Below are positions 48,903 to 56,315 of a stretch of 56,554 nucleotides of DNA, one piece after another. The notes beneath the pieces are model-generated. The model was given only the letters and a program-made list of their open reading frames with translations, was not told the origin of the DNA and made no database searches. This stretch comes from an uncultured Candidatus Saccharibacteria bacterium (GTDB lineage: Bacteria; Patescibacteriota; Saccharimonadia; Saccharimonadales; Saccharimonadaceae): positions 1-56,554 of the forward strand of contig CALHKE010000017.1 in NCBI GenBank assembly GCA_938033695.1, read 5' to 3'. Position 1 is the first letter of the stretch, and each line of letters opens with the position of its first letter. Position numbers and translations under genes: made by a program.

Positions 48903-49825
48903 GTCGCGTAGTTTGTCTCGGTAGTGTCTTGCAAGATATCTACATGATCGACCATAATGATCTCGGCGAAATCAAAACTGGCGAAAAACTCACTATGGAT
49001 AAAAACAGTTTCGAGGTTGGCGGTGGTGCGGTGAATGCTGCCACGAATTTTGCTAGGCATGGTCACGAAACTATTGTGATTTCTAACTTTGGTCGCGATA
49101 GTGCAGCCAATGCCATTTTAAATTTTCTCCAAAATGAGAATGTCGACACTAGCTACTTGAATTTTACTCGCAAAAAGACTGGCATTTCGGTGATTTTACT
49201 CGATTCTGAATCTGGCAAGCGTACGATTTTGACTTGTCGTGGCGCCTCGGAAAGCTTCACTAAGCTCGAAGCCTCTGATCTCGATTTATCTAATCCAGAT
49301 TGGCTTTACGTTACTAGCTTAAATGGTGATATGAATACCGCTCTGAAGTTTTTTGAAAAAGCCAAAGAAAAAGGTATTAAAATTATGTGGAACCCTGGCA
49401 TGGAAGAGATTGCCGAAAAGAAGAAGCTTTTAGGTCTACTTCAAGATGTTGATGTTTTAATTTTGAATGAAAAAGAAGCGAAAACCTTGATCGGAGGGGA
49501 AATCCTCGAAGAGCTTTTGGTTAAACTCGCGCGTTATGTTAAAACCGTGATTATTACCGCCGGAGCTCGTGGCTCTATTGCGACGAACGGTAAAGAGACC
49601 TATCGCTTAGCAGAATATGAAATGAAGACTCCAAAAGACACCACCGGGGCAGGTGATGCCTTTGGTGCGGGATTTTTGGCCGCCACCCTGGATGGTAAAA
49701 AATTTAAGGATGCACTAATTTTTGCCGCCGCTAATGCCACCTCGGTAATTTCCTATATTGGCGCTCAAGCCGGCACGCTTTACGGTGATGAAGACCTTCA
49801 CCCCATGCCAATCCAAAGACTTTAG
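48899..49825 (+). CDS. PfkB-family sugar kinase
   Basis: A 308-residue kinase of the ribokinase family. The N-terminal signature FEVGGGAVNAATNFARHG and the C-terminal DTTGAGDAFGAGFLAA, with the catalytic Asp, are both clear. The phosphorylated sugar (ribose, fructose-6-phosphate, or a nucleoside) cannot be told from sequence. Position after gap, rpiB and the Rpe-like gene favours ribose or another pentose. Its ATG overlaps the previous stop by 4 bp; a hairpin terminator ends the operon. Confidence 0.88.
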   Translation: MSRVVCLGSVLQDIYMIDHNDLGEIKTGEKLTMDKNSFEVGGGAVNAATNFARHGHETIVISNFGRDSAANAILNFLQNENVDTSYLNFTRKKTGISVILLDSESGKRTILTCRGASESFTKLEASDLDLSNPDWLYVTSLNGDMNTALKFFEKAKEKGIKIMWNPGMEEIAEKKKLLGLLQDVDVLILNEKEAKTLIGGEILEELLVKLARYVKTVIITAGARGSIATNGKETYRLAEYEMKTPKDTTGAGDAFGAGFLAATLDGKKFKDALIFAAANATSVISYIGAQAGTLYGDEDLHPMPIQRL

Positions 49826-49831
49826 TCAAAA

Positions 49832-49863
49832 TAAAAATAGAGCTTCGACGGCTCTATTTTTGT
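49832..49863. terminator. Terminator between convergent kinase and LOG genes
   Basis: AAAATAGAGC/GCTCTATTTT stem flanked by A and T runs, so it can act in both directions. Confidence 0.85.
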
Positions 49864-49889
49864 TGAATTTGAAATTGTTTTTAAGCTAT

Positions 49890-50600
49890 CTAGACTGATT
49901 TGAAAGTATTGTAAATATTTTGATCAATTTTGAGGTGACCAATCTTATTTGCGGCCAGAACTACTTCGCGCACGTCATCCGTTACCTTAAAAATCTTCAG
50001 GTCCTCTTTCTTAATCATGCCTTCTTTCAGCATCTTGTTGGTGAAGAACTTGATTAGTGGCTTCCAATATGACTTACCGATGAAGAAAAATGGCATCTTC
50101 GGCATCTTTTTTCCTTGCATTAGCATCAAAACTTCGGAAAGCTCATCTAGGGTACCGAAACCACCAGGGAAGAAAGCGTAAGCTTTACTCGACATTACTA
50201 ACATCACTTTTCGCGCGAAGAAGTAGTGAAATTCCATGGTGTCGGTAAGATATGGGTTAATTTTTTGCTCGTGTGGCAAAATGATATTTAAGCCAACTGA
50301 TCGACCACCATATTCGAAGGCGCCACGGTTCGCTGCTTCCATGATGCCAGGACCACCACCAGTGATCACTGGGTGGCCATTTTCCGCGAGTAGGCGGCCT
50401 AGTTTCATGGCTTTTTGATAGTAAACGTCTTTTTCTTTAGTTCGGGCAGAACCGAAAATTGTCACGCCTTGGGAAAATTGGCTAATCGTCGACAACCCCT
50501 TTAGGAGGTCCTTAGCGTAAGCCATCGAACGGTCCACATCCGGTCCAGCGATATTATTATCTTTCAGCTCATTTAACCAGTTTAATGTTATTTTATCCAT
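49890..50600 (-). CDS. LOG-family nucleotide 5'-monophosphate nucleosidase-like protein
   Basis: A 236-residue Rossmann-like protein. TIFGSARTKEKD, GGGPGIMEAANRGAF and PGGFGTLDELSEVL are the defining LOG motifs. LOG proteins hydrolyse nucleoside monophosphates, in plants releasing cytokinins and in bacteria acting on purine or pyrimidine nucleotides. The start is the ATG at 50600 (MDKITLN). The longer frame to 50624 begins inside the -10 region. Predicted leaderless, and divergent from the methylase gene with only 53 bp between the two ATGs. Confidence 0.9.
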   Translation of the reverse strand: MDKITLNWLNELKDNNIAGPDVDRSMAYAKDLLKGLSTISQFSQGVTIFGSARTKEKDVYYQKAMKLGRLLAENGHPVITGGGPGIMEAANRGAFEYGGRSVGLNIILPHEQKINPYLTDTMEFHYFFARKVMLVMSSKAYAFFPGGFGTLDELSEVLMLMQGKKMPKMPFFFIGKSYWKPLIKFFTNKMLKEGMIKKEDLKIFKVTDDVREVVLAANKIGHLKIDQNIYNTFKSV

Positions 50601-50607
50601 AAGTTTA

Positions 50608-50613
50608 ATTATA
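50608..50613 (-). promoter_or_regulatory. -10 of the LOG gene (leaderless)
   Basis: Reverse-strand TGTTATAAT (TATAAT at 50608-50613), with the ATG 7 nt away. Confidence 0.72.
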
Positions 50614-50641
50614 ACATTAAACATAACTGTTTTCTATCTAG

Positions 50642-50647
50642 TATAAT
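50642..50647 (+). promoter_or_regulatory. -10 of the methylase-leuS operon (leaderless)
   Basis: Perfect TATAAT, with the ATG at 50654 6 nt later and no ribosome site. Confidence 0.72.
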
Positions 50648-50653
50648 GATAGT

Positions 50654-51187
50654 ATGTCACGGGAAATTCATCTTATCTTGCATAATATTCGCTCCATCTT
50701 GAACGTGGGCGCGATTTTGCGCACCGCTGAGGGCCTGGGGGCGGAAAGAGTTATTTTCTCTGGCTACACTCCTACTCCGCTTCCCGTATCGAAGGAGTTG
50801 CCACATATCGCCGAGAATATTACCGCCAAAATCCATAAAACCGCGCTTGGCGCTGAGGCTTATCTTAACCTAGCGGCGACTGATAATATCATTCAGATCT
50901 TAGAGGATTATCATGCAGAAGGCTTCCAGCTAGTTGGCCTAGAAAATAATTTTAACGACCCACGTCTAATCCAGATAAATTCACCAAACTTTCAAAAACA
51001 AATTGGGCAAAAAATTGTTCTGATTCTCGGAGAGGAAGTTGAGGGAATTTCCGACGAGCTCAAGGCACTATGTGACCGTTTTGTTGAAATTCCCATGGTG
51101 GGTCGCAAAGAGTCATTTAATGTTTCGGTGGCCACTGGGATGATACTCTATGAATTAAAGTGTTATAATATAGAAAATAGGAGCTAA
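50654..51187 (+). CDS. SpoU-family tRNA/rRNA methyltransferase
   Basis: A 177-residue SPOUT-fold enzyme. The three motifs are visible: NIRSILNVGAILRTAEG, LILGEEVEGIS and IPMVGRKESFNVSVATGMILYE. It probably methylates a ribose 2'-OH in tRNA or rRNA using S-adenosylmethionine; the target is not predictable. The stop codon is immediately followed by the leuS ATG, so translation of leuS is coupled to it. Leaderless start. Confidence 0.9.
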   Translation: MSREIHLILHNIRSILNVGAILRTAEGLGAERVIFSGYTPTPLPVSKELPHIAENITAKIHKTALGAEAYLNLAATDNIIQILEDYHAEGFQLVGLENNFNDPRLIQINSPNFQKQIGQKIVLILGEEVEGISDELKALCDRFVEIPMVGRKESFNVSVATGMILYELKCYNIENRS

Positions 51188-53530
51188 ATGGAACGTTATA
51201 ATCCCTTAAGAATCGAACAAAAATGGCAAAAAATTTGGGCCGAACAGGAAACCTATAAGGCAGAGGAGAATTCTGACAAACCGAAAAAATACCTCGCCGA
51301 AATGTTCCCATACCCATCTGGTGCAGGTCTTCATGTGGGGCATGTGCGTAATTTTTCGATCGTCGATGCCTTAGCGCGTTTTTATTCTCAGAATGGCTAT
51401 AATGTTCTACGTCCATTTGGTTACGATACTTTTGGTTTGCCAGCCGAAAATTATGCAATTAAGACCGGTGTTTCTCCGAAAGAAGCTACTCGTATCAATA
51501 CCGAAAACTTCCGTAAACAAGCTCAGCGTCTTGGTTTTTCCATTGACTGGTCACGCGAAATTAACACTTCGGATCCCGAATATTATCGTTGGACCCAGTG
51601 GTGTTTCTTGCAATTATTTAAAAATGGTCTAGCCTACCAGAAGGAAAGCTATCAGTGGTGGTGTCCGAATGACCAAACCGTACTTGCTAATGAACAGGTA
51701 GAAAATGGTCACTGCTGGCGTTGTGGCACCGAAGTTGAAAAAAAGAAAATGAAGCAATGGTTCTTCAAAATTACTGATTATGCAGATCGCCTACTCGCCG
51801 ATGTTGATAGTCTCGATTGGCCAGAGAAAATCAAAACCATGCAGAAAAACTGGATTGGTAAATCAGTCGGCTCAGAAGTTGTTTTCCAGGTAGCTGATTC
51901 TAATCGTCAAATTAAAGTCTTTACTACTCGCATTGATACAATCTTTGGTGCCACTTTCTTGGTACTCGCCCCAGAACATCCACTTGCGCTTGAGCTTGCT
52001 ACGGAAGATCAAAAAGCCGAAGTGGCAGAATATGCTAAAAATGCTATTAAAAAATCCGAAATCGAACGCCAAGAAAACAAGGAAAAGACCGGTGTCTTCA
52101 CTGGAAGCTTCGCGATTAATCCAGTTACTGGTGTCAAAATGCCAATTTATGTCGCTGACTATGTCTTAATCGGCTACGGTGAGGGTGCCGTGATGGCGGT
52201 GCCAGCTCATGATGAGCGTGACCAAGCCTTTGCAGAAAAGTATGGCCTCGAAGTAAAAACTGTGATTGACGAAAATGAAATCTTAATTAATTCTGGCGAT
52301 TACACCGGTCTCACCTCTGAGGAAGCTAAAGCAAAAATCACTGCAGATCTTGAAAAAGACCAGATTGCCGCCCCTCGCACCACCTACCGCATGCGTGATT
52401 GGCTAATTTCTCGTCAACGTTACTGGGGTTGTCCAATTCCAATTGCTTATGACAAGGACGGGAATCCTCACGCCATTCCAGAAGATCAATTGCCGGTAGT
52501 TTTGCCAGATATTACTGACTATAAACCAGATAGCTCTGGTCGCTCCGCTCTCGCCAAGGCTGAAGATTGGAAGAAGGTCATAATTAACGGCGAAGAAATG
52601 ACGCGTGAAACCGATACCCTGGATGGTTACGCTTGTTCCTCTTGGTATCTCTGGCGCTATACTTCACCTCATGATAAAGAGCACGCTTGGGATCAAGAGG
52701 CTGTCAAATATTGGGCTCCGACCGATATCTATGTCGGTGGTGACCACGCTGTCGCTCACTTACTCTATGTACGTTTTTGGGCCATGTTCTTCCATGATTT
52801 AGGCCTCCTGCCTTTTGAAGAGCCAGTTAAGACCTTGCTTTATAACGGCTACATTAATGCGCCAGATGGCAAAAAAATGAGTAAGTCTAAAGGTAATGTC
52901 ATTGATCCGCTGGATGTGATTGATTCTGGTTACGGGGCTGATACTTTGCGTACCTACGAACTCTTTATCGGCCCTTACAATGAAGATGCCGCCTGGAGCA
53001 CTAAAGCCATTGGTGGTGTATATCGCTTCCTCAACCGCTGCTTTAATCTAGTTTATCTCGAAAATACCACCACCAAGGTCGATGACGAGACTAATCTTAT
53101 GGCTCGTCACAAAACCATCAAGAAAGCTACTGACGATATGAACCGTGCGAACTTTAACACCGTAGTAGCGGCTCTCATGGAATTCGTTAACCATCTCTAT
53201 AAAAATGGTGCCGGCCAGGCTGATTTAGTGGTTCTGGCCAAACTACTTTATCCATTTGCCCCACACCTTGCTTCCGAAATGCTGGAAACCTTAGAAGCCG
53301 ATTTTACCTGGCCAACCTACGACGAATCTGCTTTAGTCAGCGAAACTGCCGAATATATCATTCAAGTAAACGGAAAGGTCCGCGCTAAGTTGCAACTCTC
53401 GACGGATATCTCTCAAGAAGAAATTCAAAAGCTTGCCCTAGCCGACGAAAATGTTCAAAAATACCTGAATGGGGAACCACGAAAAATTATTTTCCCACCA
53501 AATACTCGCCTCGTCAGTATCGTGGCCTAA
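51188..53530 (+). CDS. leuS: Leucyl-tRNA synthetase
   Basis: Charges tRNA(Leu). The 780 residues show YPSGAGLHVGHVRNF (HIGH-type HVGH at 49-52), a CP1 editing domain (TRIDTIFGATFLVLAPEHP, DYVLIGYGEGAVMAVPAHDERD), SWYLWRYTSPHD and KMSKSKGN (563-567). A zinc-type CPNDQ/CWRC pair lies near residues 158-178 (WWCPNDQ, CWRCG). The C-terminal domain (IIQVNGKVRAKL) is present. No own ribosome site: it follows directly after the methylase stop. Confidence 0.97.
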   Translation: MERYNPLRIEQKWQKIWAEQETYKAEENSDKPKKYLAEMFPYPSGAGLHVGHVRNFSIVDALARFYSQNGYNVLRPFGYDTFGLPAENYAIKTGVSPKEATRINTENFRKQAQRLGFSIDWSREINTSDPEYYRWTQWCFLQLFKNGLAYQKESYQWWCPNDQTVLANEQVENGHCWRCGTEVEKKKMKQWFFKITDYADRLLADVDSLDWPEKIKTMQKNWIGKSVGSEVVFQVADSNRQIKVFTTRIDTIFGATFLVLAPEHPLALELATEDQKAEVAEYAKNAIKKSEIERQENKEKTGVFTGSFAINPVTGVKMPIYVADYVLIGYGEGAVMAVPAHDERDQAFAEKYGLEVKTVIDENEILINSGDYTGLTSEEAKAKITADLEKDQIAAPRTTYRMRDWLISRQRYWGCPIPIAYDKDGNPHAIPEDQLPVVLPDITDYKPDSSGRSALAKAEDWKKVIINGEEMTRETDTLDGYACSSWYLWRYTSPHDKEHAWDQEAVKYWAPTDIYVGGDHAVAHLLYVRFWAMFFHDLGLLPFEEPVKTLLYNGYINAPDGKKMSKSKGNVIDPLDVIDSGYGADTLRTYELFIGPYNEDAAWSTKAIGGVYRFLNRCFNLVYLENTTTKVDDETNLMARHKTIKKATDDMNRANFNTVVAALMEFVNHLYKNGAGQADLVVLAKLLYPFAPHLASEMLETLEADFTWPTYDESALVSETAEYIIQVNGKVRAKLQLSTDISQEEIQKLALADENVQKYLNGEPRKIIFPPNTRLVSIVA

Positions 53531-53587
53531 ATCTAAAATCTTTTCTCAAAAATCCACGAAAAAATCTCTCACCCGCTCTGATTTTTC

Positions 53588-53616
53588 TTGCAAACCATGT
53601 GTTTTTATAGTACAAT
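53588..53616 (+). promoter_or_regulatory. Promoter of the rpmF-nusB-rnc operon
   Basis: -35 TTGCAA (53588-53593), 17 bp, -10 TACAAT (53611-53616); AAGGAG precedes the ATG at 53650. Confidence 0.8.
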
Positions 53617-53649
53617 AATACAAATTTATATATTAACAAGGAGCATTTA

Positions 53650-53850
53650 ATGCCTGAACCTAAAAAGCAAAGCAGCCCAAGAAAGACTGGTCTACGCCGT
53701 AGTCACCTTCGTCTTGTCTTAGCTCGTGCAGTTAACAAGAAATCACCTGTTAAGGCTTTCGAAACTGCTAAGAAAACCCCAAATCTTAAAGTTAAAACTG
53801 TTAAAACCGCAGTTAAAGCTACTAAAAAGACAAAGAAAAGCGAAAAATAA
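53650..53850 (+). CDS. rpmF: Probable 50S ribosomal protein L32
   Basis: A 66-residue very basic protein. The start PEPKKQSSPRKTGLRRSHL matches the L32 pattern of PK, Ser/Arg-rich stretch and RRSH. The zinc-ribbon cysteines of many L32 are absent, as in the C-minus forms. A Lys/Thr/Ala tail replaces the usual C-terminal part. The position before nusB and rnc fits L32 in many bacteria. The match is short, so another small basic RNA-binding protein cannot be excluded. TAA and the next ATG share a base. Confidence 0.65.
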   Translation: MPEPKKQSSPRKTGLRRSHLRLVLARAVNKKSPVKAFETAKKTPNLKVKTVKTAVKATKKTKKSEK

Positions 53851-54344
53851 TGGCAAGTAATCGGCACCTTGGCAGAATTATTATCCTTCAAAGCCTCTAC
53901 GAATACGAGGTGAGAAGTTTGGCGGGCGACGCTACAGCCGACATTAATGTTATTATCGCAAAAAATATCGAACCATACGTTAAAGCCGTTGGTGATACTG
54001 ATTTTATTATCAATACCACCAAAGGTATTTTGGAACATCAAGAAAAACTTGACCAAGAATTACATCCATTAGCACCAGAATGGCCACTTGCATCTATTGC
54101 CGCAATTGACCGTAATATTTTGCGCCTCGGGCTTTACGAGCTTGAAGCTCAAGCTGTGCCACCAAAAGTTGCTATCAATGAATCCGTTGAATTAGCTAAG
54201 GCTTTTGGTTCAGAAAATTCATCCAAGTTCGTCAACGGTGTTCTCGGTACCGCTTACAAACAGCTCGGGTTCGAGAAATCTGAAGGAACAAATGAACAAT
54301 CAAAGACCAGTTCAGTCGAAGGTGAAAAACCTCAAGAAGACTAA
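53850..54344 (+). CDS. nusB: Transcription antitermination factor NusB
   Basis: NusB binds boxA RNA with S10 to support rRNA antitermination and processing. The 164 residues are all-helical: RIIILQSLYEYE, then IAAIDRNILRLGLYEL, PPKVAINESVELAKAFG and SSKFVNGVLGTAYK, all classical NusB signatures. It overlaps the rpmF stop by one base, and its 3' end overlaps the NUDIX gene by 53 bp in another frame. The C-terminal 25 residues are a charged extension. Confidence 0.93.
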   Translation: MASNRHLGRIIILQSLYEYEVRSLAGDATADINVIIAKNIEPYVKAVGDTDFIINTTKGILEHQEKLDQELHPLAPEWPLASIAAIDRNILRLGLYELEAQAVPPKVAINESVELAKAFGSENSSKFVNGVLGTAYKQLGFEKSEGTNEQSKTSSVEGEKPQED

Positions 54345-54894
54345 ACCAAAGGCCAAAACTGATTCTCGTCGCGCATTTACCCCCAAGACTCGAAATTCTC
54401 GCGACTCCAATCTTAAAAAACTTCAACAAAAAATTCTCAAGAAAAAACCAACTATCAAAGAAATTGTCCGCGAACCGACCTCTGGTGGTATCGTTTTCCG
54501 ACTGACTAAAGATAAAAAAGATATTGAAGTTTTACTCATCCAAGATTCGAAAAACCGTTGGACTATCCCAAAAGGGCATATCGAGCCGGGTGAAACCGCA
54601 AAGCAGACCGCCATTCGCGAAATTGGCGAAGAAGCCGGTCTGAACCATATCCAAGTCCTTTCATGGCTCGGCAAAATCCACTTTAAGTATCGTCGTATTG
54701 ATAAATTAGTGTTAATGACTACCCAGATTTATCTCGTACGCTCACTGGATACTACCGAACGCCCAACCAAAGAAAAATGGATGAATGGCATCAAATGGTT
54801 TAGTTTTCAGGATGCAATTAATGTCATTGAGTACGAAGACATTGAAAAACTCATGCTCATCGCCAAAAAACGCATCCGTCAAGGAGAATATTAA
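54292..54894 (+). CDS. NUDIX hydrolase
   Basis: A 200-residue pyrophosphohydrolase. The Nudix box is perfect: GHIEPGETAKQTAIREIGEE followed by AGL. A basic N-terminal extension of about 60 residues precedes the domain. GAAGGAA (54282-54288) sets the start at 54292 inside nusB; a longer frame opens upstream but lacks a ribosome site. The substrate (damaged nucleotides, diadenosine polyphosphates, capped RNA) is not determined. Lying next to rnc, an RNA-related role is possible. Confidence 0.9.
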   Translation: MNNQRPVQSKVKNLKKTKPKAKTDSRRAFTPKTRNSRDSNLKKLQQKILKKKPTIKEIVREPTSGGIVFRLTKDKKDIEVLLIQDSKNRWTIPKGHIEPGETAKQTAIREIGEEAGLNHIQVLSWLGKIHFKYRRIDKLVLMTTQIYLVRSLDTTERPTKEKWMNGIKWFSFQDAINVIEYEDIEKLMLIAKKRIRQGEY

Positions 54895-54912
54895 ATAAAT
54901 TTGAGTTTCTCA

Positions 54913-54940
54913 GGATACTTGAAAAACACTTCAAGTATCC
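54913..54940 (+). promoter_or_regulatory. 10-bp hairpin in the rnc leader
   Basis: Perfect stem GGATACTTGA/TCAAGTATCC with an 8-nt loop, 23 nt before the rnc ATG and without a T run. It is a plausible RNase III substrate. Confidence 0.65.
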
Positions 54941-54963
54941 AAAAGATTCCCAAGAAAGTAGTT

Positions 54964-55830
54964 ATGGAACAAGAAATAAATCTTGCTGATTATCAAATTA
55001 ATATCGCGGACATCAGGCAGCATATTGATGAGGTGGCAGTCAATAAGACCAAGAAACAACCTCAGAACGCTGAAGAATTTACTGCCGATACTAAAGCTCT
55101 CTACGCCGACTTCGCCAAAGAAAAAATGGGTATCGAATTTAAGGATATCTCACTTTTTATCACCGCGCTTACTCACCGAAGTTATGTCAATGAACATAAA
55201 AAGGCCCACATTGAGCATAATGAACGCTTAGAGTTTCTCGGTGATGCGATTCTAGAGCTCGTCACCTCTGATTTTCTTTACCGTAATTTTACCGAACCAG
55301 AGGGAATTATGACCGCTTGGCGTTCAGCCCTAGTTCGCACCGAATCAATTGGTCGTGCTTCTACTGAAATCGGCTACCTCCATCTCATCCGTCTTTCGAA
55401 AGGCGAGAAGCTCGGTAGTGACCGTACTCATGCCTCAATTATTGCTGACTGTTTTGAAGCGGTGGCAGGCGCAATCTATCTCGATCAGGGCTATCTGCGC
55501 GCTAAGCAGTTTATTTATCAGCACATTCTGACTAAAATGGACGAAATCATCGTCAATGAATCTTGGCGCGATTCGAAGAGTTATTTGCAAGAATTAGCTC
55601 AAAAAACCGATGGCGCTACCCCTCAATATCACGTGATAAAAGAGGAAGGCCCAGACCATGATCGTGTCTTCTCGGTTAACGTAGTAGTCGCAGGCCATAT
55701 TCGTGGTACTGGTTCCGGACATAGCAAGCAAGAGGCTCAGTCTAATGCCGCCGCCGAAGGTATTAAATATTACAAAAAACACCTCGGTAATCAGCTTCCT
55801 GCCACTGGCCGCCTCACTCTTCGCAAGTAA
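54964..55830 (+). CDS. rnc: Ribonuclease III
   Basis: RNase III cleaves double-stranded RNA, for example rRNA precursors. The 288 residues include the signature HNERLEFLGDAILELV with catalytic Glu/Asp, the second acidic site in SIIADCFEAVAGAIYLD, and a C-terminal dsRNA-binding domain (SYLQELAQKTDGATPQY, HSKQEAQSNAAAEGIKYY). About 65 extra residues precede the catalytic domain compared with the usual ~225-residue enzyme. The start is taken as ATG 54964 (MEQEINL); a TTG at 54901 is open, but then the leader hairpin would be coding and no properly spaced ribosome site exists. Confidence 0.93.
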   Translation: MEQEINLADYQINIADIRQHIDEVAVNKTKKQPQNAEEFTADTKALYADFAKEKMGIEFKDISLFITALTHRSYVNEHKKAHIEHNERLEFLGDAILELVTSDFLYRNFTEPEGIMTAWRSALVRTESIGRASTEIGYLHLIRLSKGEKLGSDRTHASIIADCFEAVAGAIYLDQGYLRAKQFIYQHILTKMDEIIVNESWRDSKSYLQELAQKTDGATPQYHVIKEEGPDHDRVFSVNVVVAGHIRGTGSGHSKQEAQSNAAAEGIKYYKKHLGNQLPATGRLTLRK

Positions 55831-55831
55831 T

Positions 55832-55860
55832 TTGCATTTTTTCAGAAAATCAGTTAAAAT
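55832..55860 (+). promoter_or_regulatory. rpsP promoter
   Basis: -35 TTGCAT (55832-55837), 17 bp, -10 TAAAAT (55855-55860); AAGGAG precedes the ATG. Confidence 0.82.
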
Positions 55861-55885
55861 ATCTAAAATTAATTAAGGAGAAAAC

Positions 55886-56218
55886 ATGCTCGCGATTCGT
55901 ATGCAGCGTAATGGTCGTACTCACTACCCAACATTTCGACTAGTCGTCCAAGAATCCCAGCGTCATCCACTTTCTGGACGCGTTGTGGCTGAGGTCGGCA
56001 ATTACAACCCAGAAACCAAGAAAACCACTTTAGACAAAGAAAAAGTTGAGTTTTACCTTAAAAATGGTGCACAACCATCTTCACGTGTGGCCTTCATCTT
56101 CAAGAAAGAAGGCATCAAGCTTCCTGAATGGTATAAAGAGACAGCTCCAAAGACCAAAAAAGCTAAACACGCTGACAAGCTCCGCAAGAACCAGCCAAAA
56201 GAAGAAGCTGCAGAGTAA
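55886..56218 (+). CDS. rpsP: 30S ribosomal protein S16
   Basis: S16 is an early-assembling protein of the 30S body. The 110 residues show LAIRMQRNGRTHYPTFRLVV, GRVVAEVGNYNP and the VEFYLKNGAQPSSRV helix. A Lys/Glu-rich C-terminal extension of about 25 residues follows. The gene precedes a KH-domain gene, the conserved rpsP-khpA order of many bacteria, although here a terminator and a new promoter separate them. Confidence 0.95.
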   Translation: MLAIRMQRNGRTHYPTFRLVVQESQRHPLSGRVVAEVGNYNPETKKTTLDKEKVEFYLKNGAQPSSRVAFIFKKEGIKLPEWYKETAPKTKKAKHADKLRKNQPKEEAAE

Positions 56219-56225
56219 AACACAA

Positions 56226-56256
56226 AATAAGATATCGCGAGATATCTTATTTTTTC
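56226..56256 (+). terminator. rpsP terminator
   Basis: AATAAGATATC/GATATCTTATT stem with a GCGA loop and T run. Confidence 0.88.
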
Positions 56257-56276
56257 ATGTATCAAACCGCAACCAT

Positions 56277-56287
56277 TATGATATAAT
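56277..56287 (+). promoter_or_regulatory. khpA promoter, extended -10
   Basis: TATGATATAAT (TATAAT at 56282-56287). A TTGGAG ribosome site precedes the ATG at 56316. Confidence 0.7.
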
Positions 56288-56315
56288 GCTAATAACAAAT
56301 TAACTTGGAGAACCT

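Noticed and set aside
54901..54963. Extended RNase III N-terminus from TTG
   Set aside because: The ribosome site is too far from the TTG and the region holds a perfect hairpin; the ATG at 54964 is preferred, though not proven.
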